From Fragum whitleyi (lineage: Eukaryota; Mollusca; Bivalvia; Cardiida; Cardiidae), in contig OX411548.1 in NCBI GenBank assembly GCA_948146395.1, positions 38,014,912-38,078,911 of the forward strand: a DNA stretch of 64,000 bases, given 5' to 3'. The notes beneath the pieces are model-generated. The model did not search any database. It had not been told where the DNA came from and saw only the letters and a program-made list of their open reading frames with translations. Positions 34,694 through 45,900 of the stretch are shown here, in pieces. How positions within the stretch are numbered: position 1 is the first letter of the stretch; the number at the start of each line of letters is the position of its first letter. The position numbers were made by a program, and so were the translations under genes.

Positions 34694-37401
34694 CTGGGGC
34701 CTGTTTCATCAATAAATGTCCTGGGACGTGCCTTAAAAGTGTCATAGGACACATCCTAGGAAGTTCGTTAGTCAGTTTCATCAAAACATCCTAAAAAGTT
34801 CCTAGGACGTACATTTGCGTTTCCTCAAACTTTGTCTTAATTTAACCATGCTCGACTAAACAGCCCCAAAACGCACGTGATAAAATCACGTGCAAGCTAT
34901 TTATAGTCGTGTAGATTTATTTTCCTTGATATGTGAAATAACGGTAAGGATAAAACTGTTAAAGATGATCGAACGGGAGAGATACTTTAGGTTTCCCTTG
35001 AAAATTCGACAAAAAGTATAAGATCTCATCTTCGCTTACAAGCGTCAAAGAGGCGAAGTTGCAGTCAACTCTATCAGAGTCAAGACTTTTTATAAGAGTA
35101 AAGGTTGAACGGAGCCGAAAAATAACCATGTATTTCATAATAAGGTTTAGAAAATGAGTTCTTTACCGTCTTCACAATAAATCAGGTTTTAGGTCGGTTA
35201 AGTGTGCCTCAACGTTGTCGTTATTACAGAATTCCTTTTGTTACTTGTATATTTCATTAAATTAAATCCCGGTACTAAGGTAGTTCGAATTTCGTGATTT
35301 CTTTCGTCATAGATCATACTGTTAACGCTCTTAACTTCTTTCGACGCTTTTATTCGACAATGTTTCATGTAGCCCCCTTAACTGCCAGTAACTTTCATCG
35401 ATAAAATTTTACTTTCATAAAACATTTATCATTCTATATTTCTTCTTCTATATTTCTCTTGTAGTTTCTGATAATTTACATTCATGAGTTGTACGATTCA
35501 AATCACGATCGTGATTAAACAGTTTCATCCGATTTGCTTCGAACTCTCATAAAAGGTTTTTTTCTAATCTGTGGATAGTTCCTTTTGAAAAGGAGTAAGG
35601 TCCTTCAAGGGCCACGGGGAAAAGGGCCTTATGAAAATATGATAACATTTTCCCATCCCTTTACATTTGACTGCCTTTAGCGGGATGGTTTTTATCCTGA
35701 AGTACTTTCAAATAACATATGATTGAATCTAACACAGTTTTGTCATGCCATAGGGAGCCAGTAGAGCGTCCTAGACTTTCATGGGCCCCTAGTTCGAAAG
35801 AAGAAGAATGAAAAAGTTCATTCCTCTTTTTCTATATGTTATATAGTTGAAACTTTGAAAACCATTTTCTCACAATGTAACAGATGGGTATCAACCAAAT
35901 TTCACTGACATGATACTTAAGTGACCCTTTATCAGTCTACAAAAAAACACTGTGATCAGATGAAAAATATGTATTTTTTGGCAGAGGTCATTTCTCTATA
36001 TGTTATATAGTTGAAACTTTGAAAATCATTTTCTCAGAATGCAACTGATAGTTATCAACCAAATTTCACTTGAATGATCCTTGAGTGAATCTTTATCAGT
36101 CTAAAATATTATTGTGACCGGATGAAAAACATATATTGTATGGGCGGAGGTCATTTCTCTATATATTATATAGACGAAACATTGAAAACCATTTTATCAG
36201 GATGTAACGGATTGATATCAATCAAACTTCATTGGTATGATCCTTGGGTGGCCCATTATCATGTAGCCAAATATTATTGTGGTTGGATGAAAAATATGTA
36301 TTTGATGGGTGGAGGTCATTTCTCTAAAATTATGTTGTATAGTGGAAACTTTGAAAATCATTTTCAATACCAGTAGAACCCAAAATATCTCAAAATCTAG
36401 TCAAAACTTTTATTTGCTTTTACAAGAATTCCAAGCCTGTGGAGCGACTAAAGCTATTCATTGCTTTCTAGTTACATTTTTAGCTCGACTATCGGGGAAA
36501 AACTCGAGGTAATGATACAGCCTCTCAACTTTGATAATTTTCATTTGTTTTTTTCTTGTATTTCTGAAGGCTATCGGCTGAAACTTGTAACGCTTGATAA
36601 AGGCAACTTCATATCTATAAGAGGGTAAGCCTAACTGTATTTTCTTATACATTATGTCAAGAGTGTTTATCCACTTTCGAGTACTTAATAGCCGAGGCTG
36701 ATGCCCTTGTTTATTTGCTGTACTTATTTCCTATATCGTAATAGAACACATTTATCGACGTAGCAAATGTACATAGAATGTTGGGCTATCGCCTGCAAAA
36801 AGATTTCTTACTACAATCGCCCCAATTTATCGTTTCGCTCCCGTTGTATAGTTGGAAAAACTCATGTCGGTTGCAAAGGCGATCCCGGGATGCTTCTACT
36901 GCGGAGTTTTTACATCGCGCTCAACCTGTACTGTTTTGTACTTACTCAAAGAGGGCATCATCACTCTGCGTTCTATGCTGTCTCTACACATGTTCTCGCT
37001 GCTCCAATTGCATACTTGAACCAATCATTACAATGTCGATATCATGTCACAACGCATACAGACTGCTCTGGCAACTTTTGGATCGAACCAAGGATCGAAC
37101 ATTAGAATTCCCATCCCCGTATGGTCATAGTATTCGAGTTCCTTTTATTCTCAATCAATCACCTATGTCTTTTTCTTCATCAAAATTTGGAAAACAACAG
37201 CCATATCGTCTTTAGATACAATATTTAAGACAAAAGTACCATGAAGGACGCCGAAATCTGTGTCCTATGTTTGGGACAAAATTTAGTAACTTCCTAAATC
37301 TTTCGAGTTTGATGAAACCCGATTTTTGTCTTAAAAATGTCCCAGGACGTTTTTAAGACAAAAATACGTCCTAAACAGCTTGATGAAACAGGCCCCTGGA
37401 C
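34694..37401. mobile_element. 2.7-kb TIR element, GGGGCCTGTTTCATCAA ends
   Basis: The left CCTGGGGCCTGTTTCATCAA is mirrored at the right by TTGATGAAACAGGCCCCTGG. Subterminal GTCCTGGGACG, GACACATCCTAGGAA and CATCCTAAAAAGTTCCTAGG are matched on the right by GTCCCAGGACG and TACGTCCTAAACAG. Reading inward, a promoter-like stretch near 34880-34960 precedes a short frame starting at 34963. A 145-codon frame lies at 36778-37215. I cannot assign either to a transposase family. It is interrupted by a tandem-array element (35821-36475). It could be one defective element or two MITE ends bracketing unrelated DNA. No target duplication is evident. Confidence 0.55.
35821..36475 (-). repeat. minus copy of the 165-bp-unit array
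   Basis: This is the reverse complement of 29773-30637: GGCGGAGGTCATTTCTCTAT, TATGTTATATAGTTGAAACT and TCAGAATGCAACTGAT repeat about four times. It ends GCCTGTGGAGCGACT and ATTGCTTTCTAGTT. The CGTCCGTC and hairpin end is missing. It is nested inside the 34694-37401 element. Confidence 0.85.
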
Positions 37402-37469
37402 AGCTACATAGTGTAATTGGAAGATTGTCCGGCTGTCTAAAGATACTTTGAGATCTTACTTTCCTACAA

Positions 37470-37570
37470 AGCACAGAGCGAAGAGTCTGGTTAGACTGCG
37501 TTTGCATTGAAATGCCGAAGACTTTACTTGGTGCATATTTGAAATTGTTAGAAATTGCATGCGCATATTC
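37470..37570. repeat. fragment of TGAGCCTGTGCGTGACATTT MITE family
   Basis: GCACAGAGCGAAGAGTCTGG, TTAGACTGCG and TTGAAATTGTTAGAAATTGC preserve the order seen at 21437 and 25044. Both termini are lost. Confidence 0.6.
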
Positions 37571-37710
37571 AATTACATGTTTGATTTTCCCTTTTTTTAT
37601 TATTTTTTTTTGTTGTTTCGAACATTCACATTGGCCTACACTTATTCCTGCAACTATGGGGATAGTAGTTAAGAATTAACGTATGTGACTACATATTGTG
37701 ATAAATCGTA

Positions 37711-37712
37711 AG

Positions 37713-37775
<63 letters not shown>

Positions 37776-37801
37776 AGAGAGAGAAAGAGAGAGAGAGAGA
37801 G

Positions 37802-37875
<74 letters not shown>

Positions 37876-37927
37876 AACAGAGAGAGACAGAGAAAGAAAG
37901 AGAGAGAGAGGGGGAGAGAGAGAGAGG

Positions 37928-38026
<99 letters not shown>

Positions 38027-38060
38027 GGATAGACAGAGTGAGAGAAAGGGAGAGGGAGAG
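37711..38060. repeat. (GA)n microsatellite, ~350 bp
   Basis: Almost pure GA dinucleotide, with scattered interruptions (GACAG, GAAAG, GGGG). It keeps frames open on both strands (161 and 184 codons of alternating charged or Ser/Leu residues), which are not genes. Confidence 0.97.
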
Positions 38061-38883
38061 AATCGTAAAATATTCAAAACAGTTTGCTTGACAAAAGCCT
38101 CAAGACTTAATGTTTGTGACATGGATTGGACGCAAATAATAGTCTTCATTACTCGGCGTAGCCTCGTTTTTATCTGTAAATAGATGGCTCGTTTTATAAA
38201 TTCGGTATTTCTTGACCACTCATTTAACATATCTATATCCTTTTTTTCATATTCTAGTGCAATTTGGGTAATTCGAACGTTTTATCATACGCAAATTAGA
38301 CAGAAATTTAAATCCATAATACATTTACACGTATGTGATCTTTAGCGTACGTGAATGCATGTTTCAATTTCCTGAAATAAGCTGGAGTAATGTAGTTACT
38401 TATGTCCCCTTTGCTTTATTGTTTTGACCTTTTCAACAGTAGTTTTGACCCCCAGGAATTCATTTTAAATGGATCAATGACTCCCAAATTTGAAAAGCTA
38501 GCACAATCCCTGCGTACATTAGCTGGAACAGAATTTCTGTCGTTGGTAATTCGATCACGGAAAGTGATAGCAAAGGAAAAAGGAATTATATGTAAGTGTC
38601 CTAAGATATGCAATGTTATCTTGTCTAGGTTAGGAAAAATTATCTTTCATCATGACGAAGTCGCTTTGCCACTGTCTCAAAGTAATCTGGTCTTGGCTGC
38701 GAGAAATAATCATGACTTGCATGATAATTGCTTTCAGCAAAGACCGGACAAGTTTGAATTTTTATGACAATAACACTAACATATTACATGAATTCTGTTT
38801 ATCATACAATAAGAAAATGAGTCCGATGAGTGGCTGACTTTTCCAGATTCTCACGATTACACTGATTTCTTTAATGCTTTTTG
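38061..38883. other. unassigned; shared repeat block at 38158-38240
   Basis: AGATGGCTCGTTTTATAAAT and TCGGTATTTCTTGACCACTC match 63360-63420, so part of this belongs to a dispersed repeat. A 121-codon plus frame at 38402-38767 is among the longest non-repeat frames, but shows no motif I recognise and no partner exon. Confidence 0.45.
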
Positions 38884-39304
38884 ATGGTTTATCGAGAAAT
38901 ATCACTTGAAATTATCACTTGATAATTATCACTTGATAATCTCATCGCAAAAGCAGTGAAATTATCAAAATTTTATACCCTGCTTTTGTGCATTTAACCC
39001 TATCTGACGTCATCTATGCGGGGCGAAATAAGTGACGTCACAATGAACGTTGCATAGCAATCACGCGCAAAATGACGCGCTTTACGAAAATCGTCTTAAA
39101 AATTTCACATTTTGTCTTATTTTTGTATTAAAGAAATAGAATAATCGTTTGTTTTTCGTGTAAGATCGATTAATATTTCATTTTGTGAACAACAAACGCT
39201 ATATTTTCACTCGTGGCTCTGCCACTCGTGAAAATATAGCTTTTGTTATTCACTCAATGAAATATTAATCGATCTTACACTGAAACAAACGATTATCCTC
39301 TATC
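38884..39304 (+). mobile_element. MITE with ~80-bp-arm terminal hairpin, copy 1
   Basis: It begins GATGGTTTATCGAGAAATAT, then AAAGCAGTGAAATTATCAAA and CCCTGCTTTTGTGCATTTAA. A large hairpin at 39133-39304 follows. Its arms pair AATCGTTTGTTTTTCGTGTA with its complement and close on CACTCGTGG-CTCTG-CCACTCGTG. The homologous copy in reverse orientation is 52283-52668. The segment with AATGAACGTTGCATAGCAAT and AATGACGCGCTTTACGAAAA is also conserved. Confidence 0.85.
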
Positions 39305-39395
39305 TATTACACCATGTTCACTAGATAATCTTTATGCCGCGAGATTGTCGCATAAGATATCTTTCGTAGCTGAAATATGGACAACGGTCTCGCAA

Positions 39396-39397
39396 TG

Positions 39398-39468
<71 letters not shown>

Positions 39469-39500
39469 CATTATTATTATTATTATTATCATCATCATCA

Positions 39501-39580
<80 letters not shown>

Positions 39581-39603
39581 GTTGTTGTTGTTGTTGTTGT
39601 TGT
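39396..39603. repeat. (ATA)n/(ATT)n/(GTT)n microsatellite with strand switch
   Basis: The array starts as (ATA)n, switches at about 39428 to its complement (ATT)n, carries ATC interruptions near 39470 and 39490, and ends as (GTT)n. The switch makes a self-complementary junction. Confidence 0.95.
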
Positions 39604-39724
39604 ATAATAATTTTATGAGATAAGTTTAGTTGGAAATAAGCTTATCGGTTTTTGTGGGTTATCCTGGGTTGAATATCAACCTTTAACTATAGAATATTAG
39701 CAAAATTTAACTAAAGCTGCCATA

Positions 39725-39732
39725 GATAAAAT
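39725..39732. repeat. 8-bp target duplication, left (GATAAAAT)
   Basis: GATAAAAT is repeated at 42353-42360, directly outside the inverted termini of the 2.62-kb element. The flanking bases differ, so the match is exactly 8 bp. Confidence 0.8.
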
Positions 39733-41159
39733 GCTTTACAGTCAAACTGGCCCCTCGTCAAACCGGCCCCCGGTCAAACCGGCCCCAAATCGGTCAAACC
39801 GGCCCCAATATCGATTTTCCATCGGTTAAACCGGCCCCTAAAACCGGCCCCAATATAATTAAGACAAAAAAGGGTGATAATTATATAGAAATGCAATGCT
39901 CTGTGATATTTTTTGGAAAATTGTGTTGAGTGTCGTCTAAGAAAAAAAGAAACACTACGAAAAAATTATTTATTTATTTAAAATGCCTATATCTCGAATT
40001 CTTTATCATAAATTATCAACAAAATAATCAAGAAAATAAAAAGCAAAAGACCATTTTAAATCAGTCACTAGTAATATAATTTTTATGTGTCTATTTTCGA
40101 ACTTTTTTTTATTCTTTTTCAAACGTTGACTTTGTATAGTTATTATTTTATAAAGCCATTTTGAGTACAAATCTTCTTTGAAGTGGTAATGTATATTCAG
40201 TCAAATAATAGAATAGATAAGATTGCAACATACAGTCGCCACGCGTAATTATTAACCTTTGAATCTATGGTGCGAAATTTATCGATCTGATTAATAGCTC
40301 TTAAACTTTGCAATACACTGATTTATAATGGTAAATAAGCTTACAAAAGAAGACTTTATATACACATACTTCGGCTGAACAATTAAAAGGAAATGATGAA
40401 AATAGACTGTACCAAATTTAAAGGGTTGCATATCAGATGATAAAATGGTGCGATATGGTTTGAAAATATTATGGGAAAATGAGAACTAGGTATACAAAAA
40501 GTTCCTTTTTTCATAAAGTTTATTCAAGTATACAAGTATTTCACGTAAGACCCAGAGACTTCTTTTAATTTTTAAATAGCGGTCTTGTTGCACCCCTTTA
40601 AACAAAAACAAATTCGATCCGTCAAAACAATTGTGACTTTCATAAAGTCTGTACATTAAATATCACTGTATGGAAACTCTGTACGCGACATTGCAACGGT
40701 ATTTTAAACATGGCGGACTACAGTTCGATTGCAACGTTTTGAAAAATGATCCACTATTAGCAACATGAGTATCAACGGATTATTTATTCAATGATTGTAA
40801 CTTTAATGTAATGATCATCTAAAAGGATCATATATTTAACTCTTTTTGTACCAAAAGTGAGTGACGCGTCTTTTTCAGTAATGCATATCCGCCATCTTTA
40901 AGCTACCATTGGAAAGTTGTGTACATAGTTGCCATACAGTGAATATGAGTCTTTGCACAATATTCAAAAGGTACAAATTATCTAAGTATTGTTATTTTGC
41001 ATCGCATTGGTCAACAAATCGGTGACACGGTGCGACACGGTTGTAACTGCTTGTAAAGATATAGGAAGTAACAAAATTTTCGTGCTTATGCTTCGAAGCA
41101 TTCAGCTTCACTATTTGAAATTATTACCCGATCTCTTAACATCATTTCACATAAGTTTT

Positions 41160-41580
41160 TTTATGCGGGGACAGCTTTCGAACGTCTCATCCGTAAGACA
41201 ATTAATTTGTTAGTGTGCCAGCCTTGGTTTGAACCCACGACGTCGAAATTCAATGGTTTTGAAGTCCGGTGGTCTGACAACTGAGCTAATCGGGGACTTT
41301 AGGTGTGTGTGTGTATTTCAGTTTATTTATCGTCGCTACCGTTGCACATGCCCATATCAGTGACGCCCCCAGAGGACGGTTAGTTGTTACGGGGGATGGT
41401 GCAAGAATACATGACGAAACTACTGCTGAGATCCGCCACAGTTCTTTAACGTGCTCGGTGTAAAGCACCGACTCACGGGGCCTCGATTTAACGTCTCAGC
41501 CGAGAGACAATTAGTTTGATAGTGTGCCAGCCCGGGTTTGAACCCACGCCGTCGAATTTCAATTTTGGGTATTTATAGTT
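41160..41580 (-). repeat. two tandem tRNA-derived SINE copies, minus strand
   Basis: On the minus strand both copies share GACG(T/G)CGTGGGTTCAAACC (B box), GGCTGGCACACTA and AATTGTCT(C/T)(T/A)CGG(C/A)TGAGACG. The upstream copy (about 41570 to 41300) continues through GGTGCTTTACACCGAGCACG and TTAAAGAACTGTGGCGG to an ACACACAC tail. The second copy (about 41294 to 41160) has a good A box, GATTAGCTCAGTTGTCAGA, but stops early in the body. Confidence 0.78.
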
Positions 41581-41731
41581 GGTAGTTAAGGCATTAATAT
41601 TATTACTCAATTTGGTAATTGCATTTGCGGCAAGAATGCTTAAATCATACTGATGTTTCGATAGTGTGAAACAAAATTAAAAAGGGTTGTATGCCGAAAA
41701 CGAGTTAAATTAAAGGCACGTTTTCAATGAT

Positions 41732-41852
41732 ATACAGATTATTGATTACCTTTGATCTTTAATTGTTCAATTGATTAAATCAACAAACACTTTTACAGAT
41801 TATTGATTAGCATCGGTCTTTAATTGCGTTATTAATTAAATCGTCATACACT
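41732..41852. repeat. ~62-bp tandem duplication
   Basis: ACAGATTATTGATTACCTTT, CTTTAATTGTTCAATTGATT and AAATCAACAAACAC are repeated once with several substitutions. Confidence 0.8.
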
Positions 41853-42352
41853 AAGAAAACATGTGTTAAACCAAACAATGTATAGCGCGTGTGACAAGAA
41901 GACAAACGCGGTAATATCTTTTTTATATTCTTTTACATATTTCTTGTGTATTACATTGACAAAATAATTCTGTACAATAAAGCCGATTTTTTTATTAAAA
42001 AAAATCATGATATATTTATTTTTTACAACATACAATTAGCGCACGAAATAACATAATTAAGCTTAAGCTTTTTTTTATTTGGGACTCTAAAATATGTATA
42101 TCATGGACCAAGATTATTAAAAGTTCGTAGGTTCAAAATATTAAAGTAAAATAATTGTATCAAATAAAAAAAATGAAAATAAATAGGGGTCGGTTTGACT
42201 ATTTCTTGTGGCCGGTTTGACCGATTTGGGGCCGGTTTGACCTTTTTCTGAGTTGAGGGGTCGGTTTGACTATTTTTAGGGGCCGGTTTGACCATTTTGG
42301 GGCCGGTTTGACCGGGGGCCGGTTTGACGAGGGGCCGGTTTGACTGGTTCCC

Positions 42353-42360
42353 GATAAAAT
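42353..42360. repeat. 8-bp target duplication, right (GATAAAAT)
   Basis: It matches 39725-39732 and directly abuts the right terminus GACTGGTTCCC. Confidence 0.8.
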
Positions 42361-42818
42361 TCACGCCTGCATTTTACTGTGCATTTGACAAACTCTAAAC
42401 TTGTTGCTAGTATGTTATCCATTTGTAAATGGCGGTATATGATCTGACTTAATACTGCTATTTTTATCGTCCGAAGATTTTCCATGAAAAAAACAAAATA
42501 CTCCTAAATAATGCTGGCCTGTCATATTTTTCCATTCCGTCTATTCTTTCAATTCGGTTGGTAGTTCTACGGAGGATTTGATTAATTTATTCAAATAGAG
42601 TTAATCAAATACAAAACCCAGTGACGCACATGTACCAAGCGAAATAACGTATTCTCAAAAATATATGTATGGCATCATAAATAGATAAATGCTTTCTCTA
42701 GATCATTCTTCCTATGATTGTATCATACACTTACATTTCCTTTTCATCATTAATTCGTAGTACTCAAGTGAAACAAGGTTACCCTTTAGAGGACAACCAA
42801 GAATTTTTACTTTGAAAA

Positions 42819-42951
42819 ATGGGTAATATGACAGCAAAGGAGATAAATGATGCTTGTGTGGCTCCGAGACACTACAAAATAGAACCAAATCCACGTGCAG
42901 GTCCATCATTTGATCCAATGCTCGGGTTTCCGAACGGGAGGAAGCAACGAG
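42819..42951 (+). CDS. NDUFB7: NDUFB7 coding exon 1
   Basis: It encodes residues 1-44 plus the first base of codon 45. It ends CGAG before GTTTTTT, a weak donor (phase 1). The ATG has A at -3 and G at +4. The conserved FDPMLGFPNGRK block identifies it. The reading frame continues past the donor to 43037, but that extension has no family similarity. Any further upstream 5' UTR exon cannot be seen. Confidence 0.9.
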
Positions 42952-45900
42952 GTTTTTTGTTTTATTCGTTCTCGTACGCTTCAACTTATCCCATTCTTGA
43001 CAAAGCCCGATACCCACAAAGCCAGGGCTCGTGCTAGTTTTACTAGTTTTAATAAATGAAGGAGTCATTAAGTCATTTTTTAAGGGGGGGGGGGGGGAGA
43101 ATCCAAACGGATTTTCAATGGATCAAATAACAGCCAGACAAAGGGCCCATTGCAGATATGTTCTTTCCTCCTTGATTTGGGGTGCATGGAATTACCAAAT
43201 TATTCAATGATTACCAAATTAAACCAAACTATTACCAAATTAACTTAATTATCATGGTTATTATAAGGTTTAAAGGTGTTTTAATTTAAAAATCATTTGA
43301 TTATAATTATTATTTAACTGAAATATTTTCTATTAAATAGAACTTTATCTAATTTCCCAATTCAAATGTATTTGTCAAATGGTCCGATTAAACTTTCGGA
43401 CAATTATCAGATTATGGTGAAAATCAATCTATTACAAGATTGCTCATTAATTTGGTATACCAGATCATCCAGTGTGAGAAAAAAAGACTTCATTTGCACA
43501 GTGAGCAAAATACCAAATTATTGTGAAGATCAACATATTCCAAGATTTCTCATTAATTTGGTATACCGAACTATCCATCATGAGAAACCACACAGCATTA
43601 GCTAAGTGAGAAAATTACCAAATTATTGTTAAATCATAGTCAAACATTACTCAATAATTTGGTAAACCGGGTTATCCATTAGGAGAAACCATGACCTGCA
43701 TTAGCTAAGTGAGACAATTACCAAATTACATGTATTGTGAACGCCAGCCCATTACCGGATTACTCTATAATTTGGTATATATGGAATTACCAAATATGTT
43801 GTCAACATACAACAACAATCTACCAAAAAAATCGTTCACTTGATAGTTTTGCATACTTAATCCAAATAAAATTTAAATAAAGGTTAGTTTAACCCAACAA
43901 TTATCATGAATTCAGCATTAATTTGGTAATAGTTTGGTTTATTTTGGTAATCATTGAATAATTTGGTAATTCCATGGACCGCTTGATTTGTGTGTCTAAT
44001 GATAACACCCTGTATGCATTGATTAAAAGTGTACAACAAAATGTTTACTTGATTTTTTCTTTTGCAGAATTTTGCTGAGCTACTTCGATAATAGGTATTT
44101 GGTTGTTAGAAACTTTTTGGCTTAAAGGTCAAATGAAAAGCTCTATTGACCTTACATTGATATAAAGAGATGTATTAAAATAATCTGATGGGATATTCAA
44201 AATGAAGATAATATACTCGATAATGGTAAAATCGAAAATTTTCTCTGTTCACACCTCTAGCCCCCTATTGAAATTCTCGGTCATGTGAGCAACTGACTTT
44301 TGACGTCATTGTAGTAATAGAAGGTAATAACTGAATAAGCGATCATATGAACTTTCAGATTTTCGTTCAGCCTATCACAGATTTCTCACAAATTTGTGAT
44401 AAGAATGATTGTCAGTATGATGTTGCGACCAGGTGCCATGATCTGATAAATCTAAAATGTCTGGATGTAGCATGTTAATTACCCTTTGTGAACAAGATCC
44501 AGACTGGAAACATCAACTCTACACAAAAGACAAAGAAATAATTTCTTGTAAACTGATTGGTTAAGCTTTCGAACATGCGCCAATAATTTGCGCATCAATT
44601 GTTCAGTAACCACTACCCGTCAAATGGTAATAAACCAATTAACACCTTTTGAAATTTCAGATGAACAGATTGGTTACAATTTTGTCATGGGTCAATTATT
44701 TTCATGTATATCATTGGAAAACCATGCCTCAGCTAGATTAACCAAAGTGTAAACAGATGTTATAATTAAAGTAATAAGTAAAATTACTTATTTTGATTTT
44801 CAATGATGAACTTCATCTTCAGAAGACATTTTGTTGTTGTAAAATCAAAATATCCAACCTACAGTTTAAAATGATAGTATTAAAAAATGATAATTTACCC
44901 AATATTTTCGCTAACAATAAAGGCTTGGTGAGCAGCTTCTGATCAGTTTAAACAGATGTTTCTGTATCAATTTTATAAATTCTTCACCAACGAAAGTATG
45001 GCTAGTGCGATAAGTGTCAATCCTATTCAGACTGCGCGGACTGCGCAGACTGAGAAGGTTCGAAACTTTTCCCATTTTAATGATTTTCTTTTAATAGAAT
45101 TATTGATCTACATGTACCTTCCTGGAAAGGATTTTTTAAATGCGGCCTCTGACTGACCTGTACCTGAACCAACCTCTTTATCACATGATAATTGTATTGA
45201 GTTCCCAGGCGGTCCCTTTTCATGTGACGGGTCACATATAATAAAGTTGAAGTTTAATGAATGGTCTTTTCGAAATCTTGCCCTGAGAAATTATTTTGTG
45301 ATTTTGAAGTCAATGCATAAACTTGACCATTACGAAAATCATGTAGGAATCTGCTTTTGTTATGATCTTGTCCGAGGGCATAATTACATGACATGCAAAA
45401 TGCACCAGCGTAATACATAATGTAATATTCGTTGAACAATGTCGTTGATGAATGATGAGTTATCAAATCATATCAAGTACAGCTTTTTAAAGCATTTGCG
45501 ACATTTTGATCACTCGTCAACATTTTCCTTTAGTGCATTGACTGCAATCTCTCTTGTTTGGCGCATTTTTTCTGTCTGTCTGCCTCTCTTTCCTTCTCCC
45601 TCTTTTAGTTTGTTTCTCTCACTCTCTTTATATCTCTCTTCTTAATATAAAGACATTGATGCACAACTTGTAAAAAGTTTTTTGATATTTATAATATTGA
45701 GAAAACTTATTTGATGAAAAAAAATATGAAATTTTCTTCATGTGCACGATATTTAATCTGCTTTACACTTATTACAGCTTCAAAAATTATGGTGAACATT
45801 TTTTAAAATATAGAAATGTTTTGTGTGCCAGAATAAAAAGAAGTATACAAATTAGAAAAATGTTTCAGAAATGATTTAGAAAATAATGGGCATATACGAA

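Larger units (their letters stand above)
39733..42352. mobile_element. 2.62-kb foldback-type transposon with GTCAAACCGGCCCC arrays
   Basis: The left terminus carries six copies of GTCAAACCGGCCCC or close variants (39742-39850). The right terminus carries eight copies in the complementary orientation (GGGGCCGGTTTGAC, 42189-42345). The extreme ends read CAGTCAAACTGGCCCC and GGGGCCGGTTTGACTG. An 8-bp direct duplication GATAAAAT flanks the element. The 2.3-kb interior has no transposase that I recognise and includes two SINE copies (41160-41580) and a 62-bp duplication. An 8-bp duplication fits hAT, P or KDZ/Zisupton-type transposition, and assignment among these is not possible from the sequence alone. 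Confidence 0.82.

Noticed and set aside
36767..37215. Overlapping 112- and 145-codon frames as a possible transposase
   Set aside because: I looked for DDE-type or Myb-like motifs in both plus frames and in parts of the minus strand and found none. They are kept only as part of the TIR element.
37676..38230. Open frames of 161 and 184 codons on opposite strands
   Set aside because: They are produced by the GA dinucleotide array, which contains no stop codon in these frames. The products are pure Arg/Glu or Ser/Leu repeats.
38402..38767. 121-codon plus frame as a gene
   Set aside because: No recognisable domain, no splice partners, and open on other frames as well. This length is not surprising in 64 kb searched in six frames.
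39307..39607. Poly-isoleucine frames on both strands
   Set aside because: Translation of the ATT/AAT microsatellite. No gene.
40705..40740. AACATGGCGGAC as a translation start or promoter
   Set aside because: The frame ends after nine codons. The ATGGCGG word and the AAGATGGCGGAT complement near 40890 resemble YY1-type sites, but no transcription unit is visible nearby.
42712..43068. 118-codon minus-strand frame
   Set aside because: It is antisense to NDUFB7 exon 1, whose plus-strand reading has clear family similarity and a splice donor.
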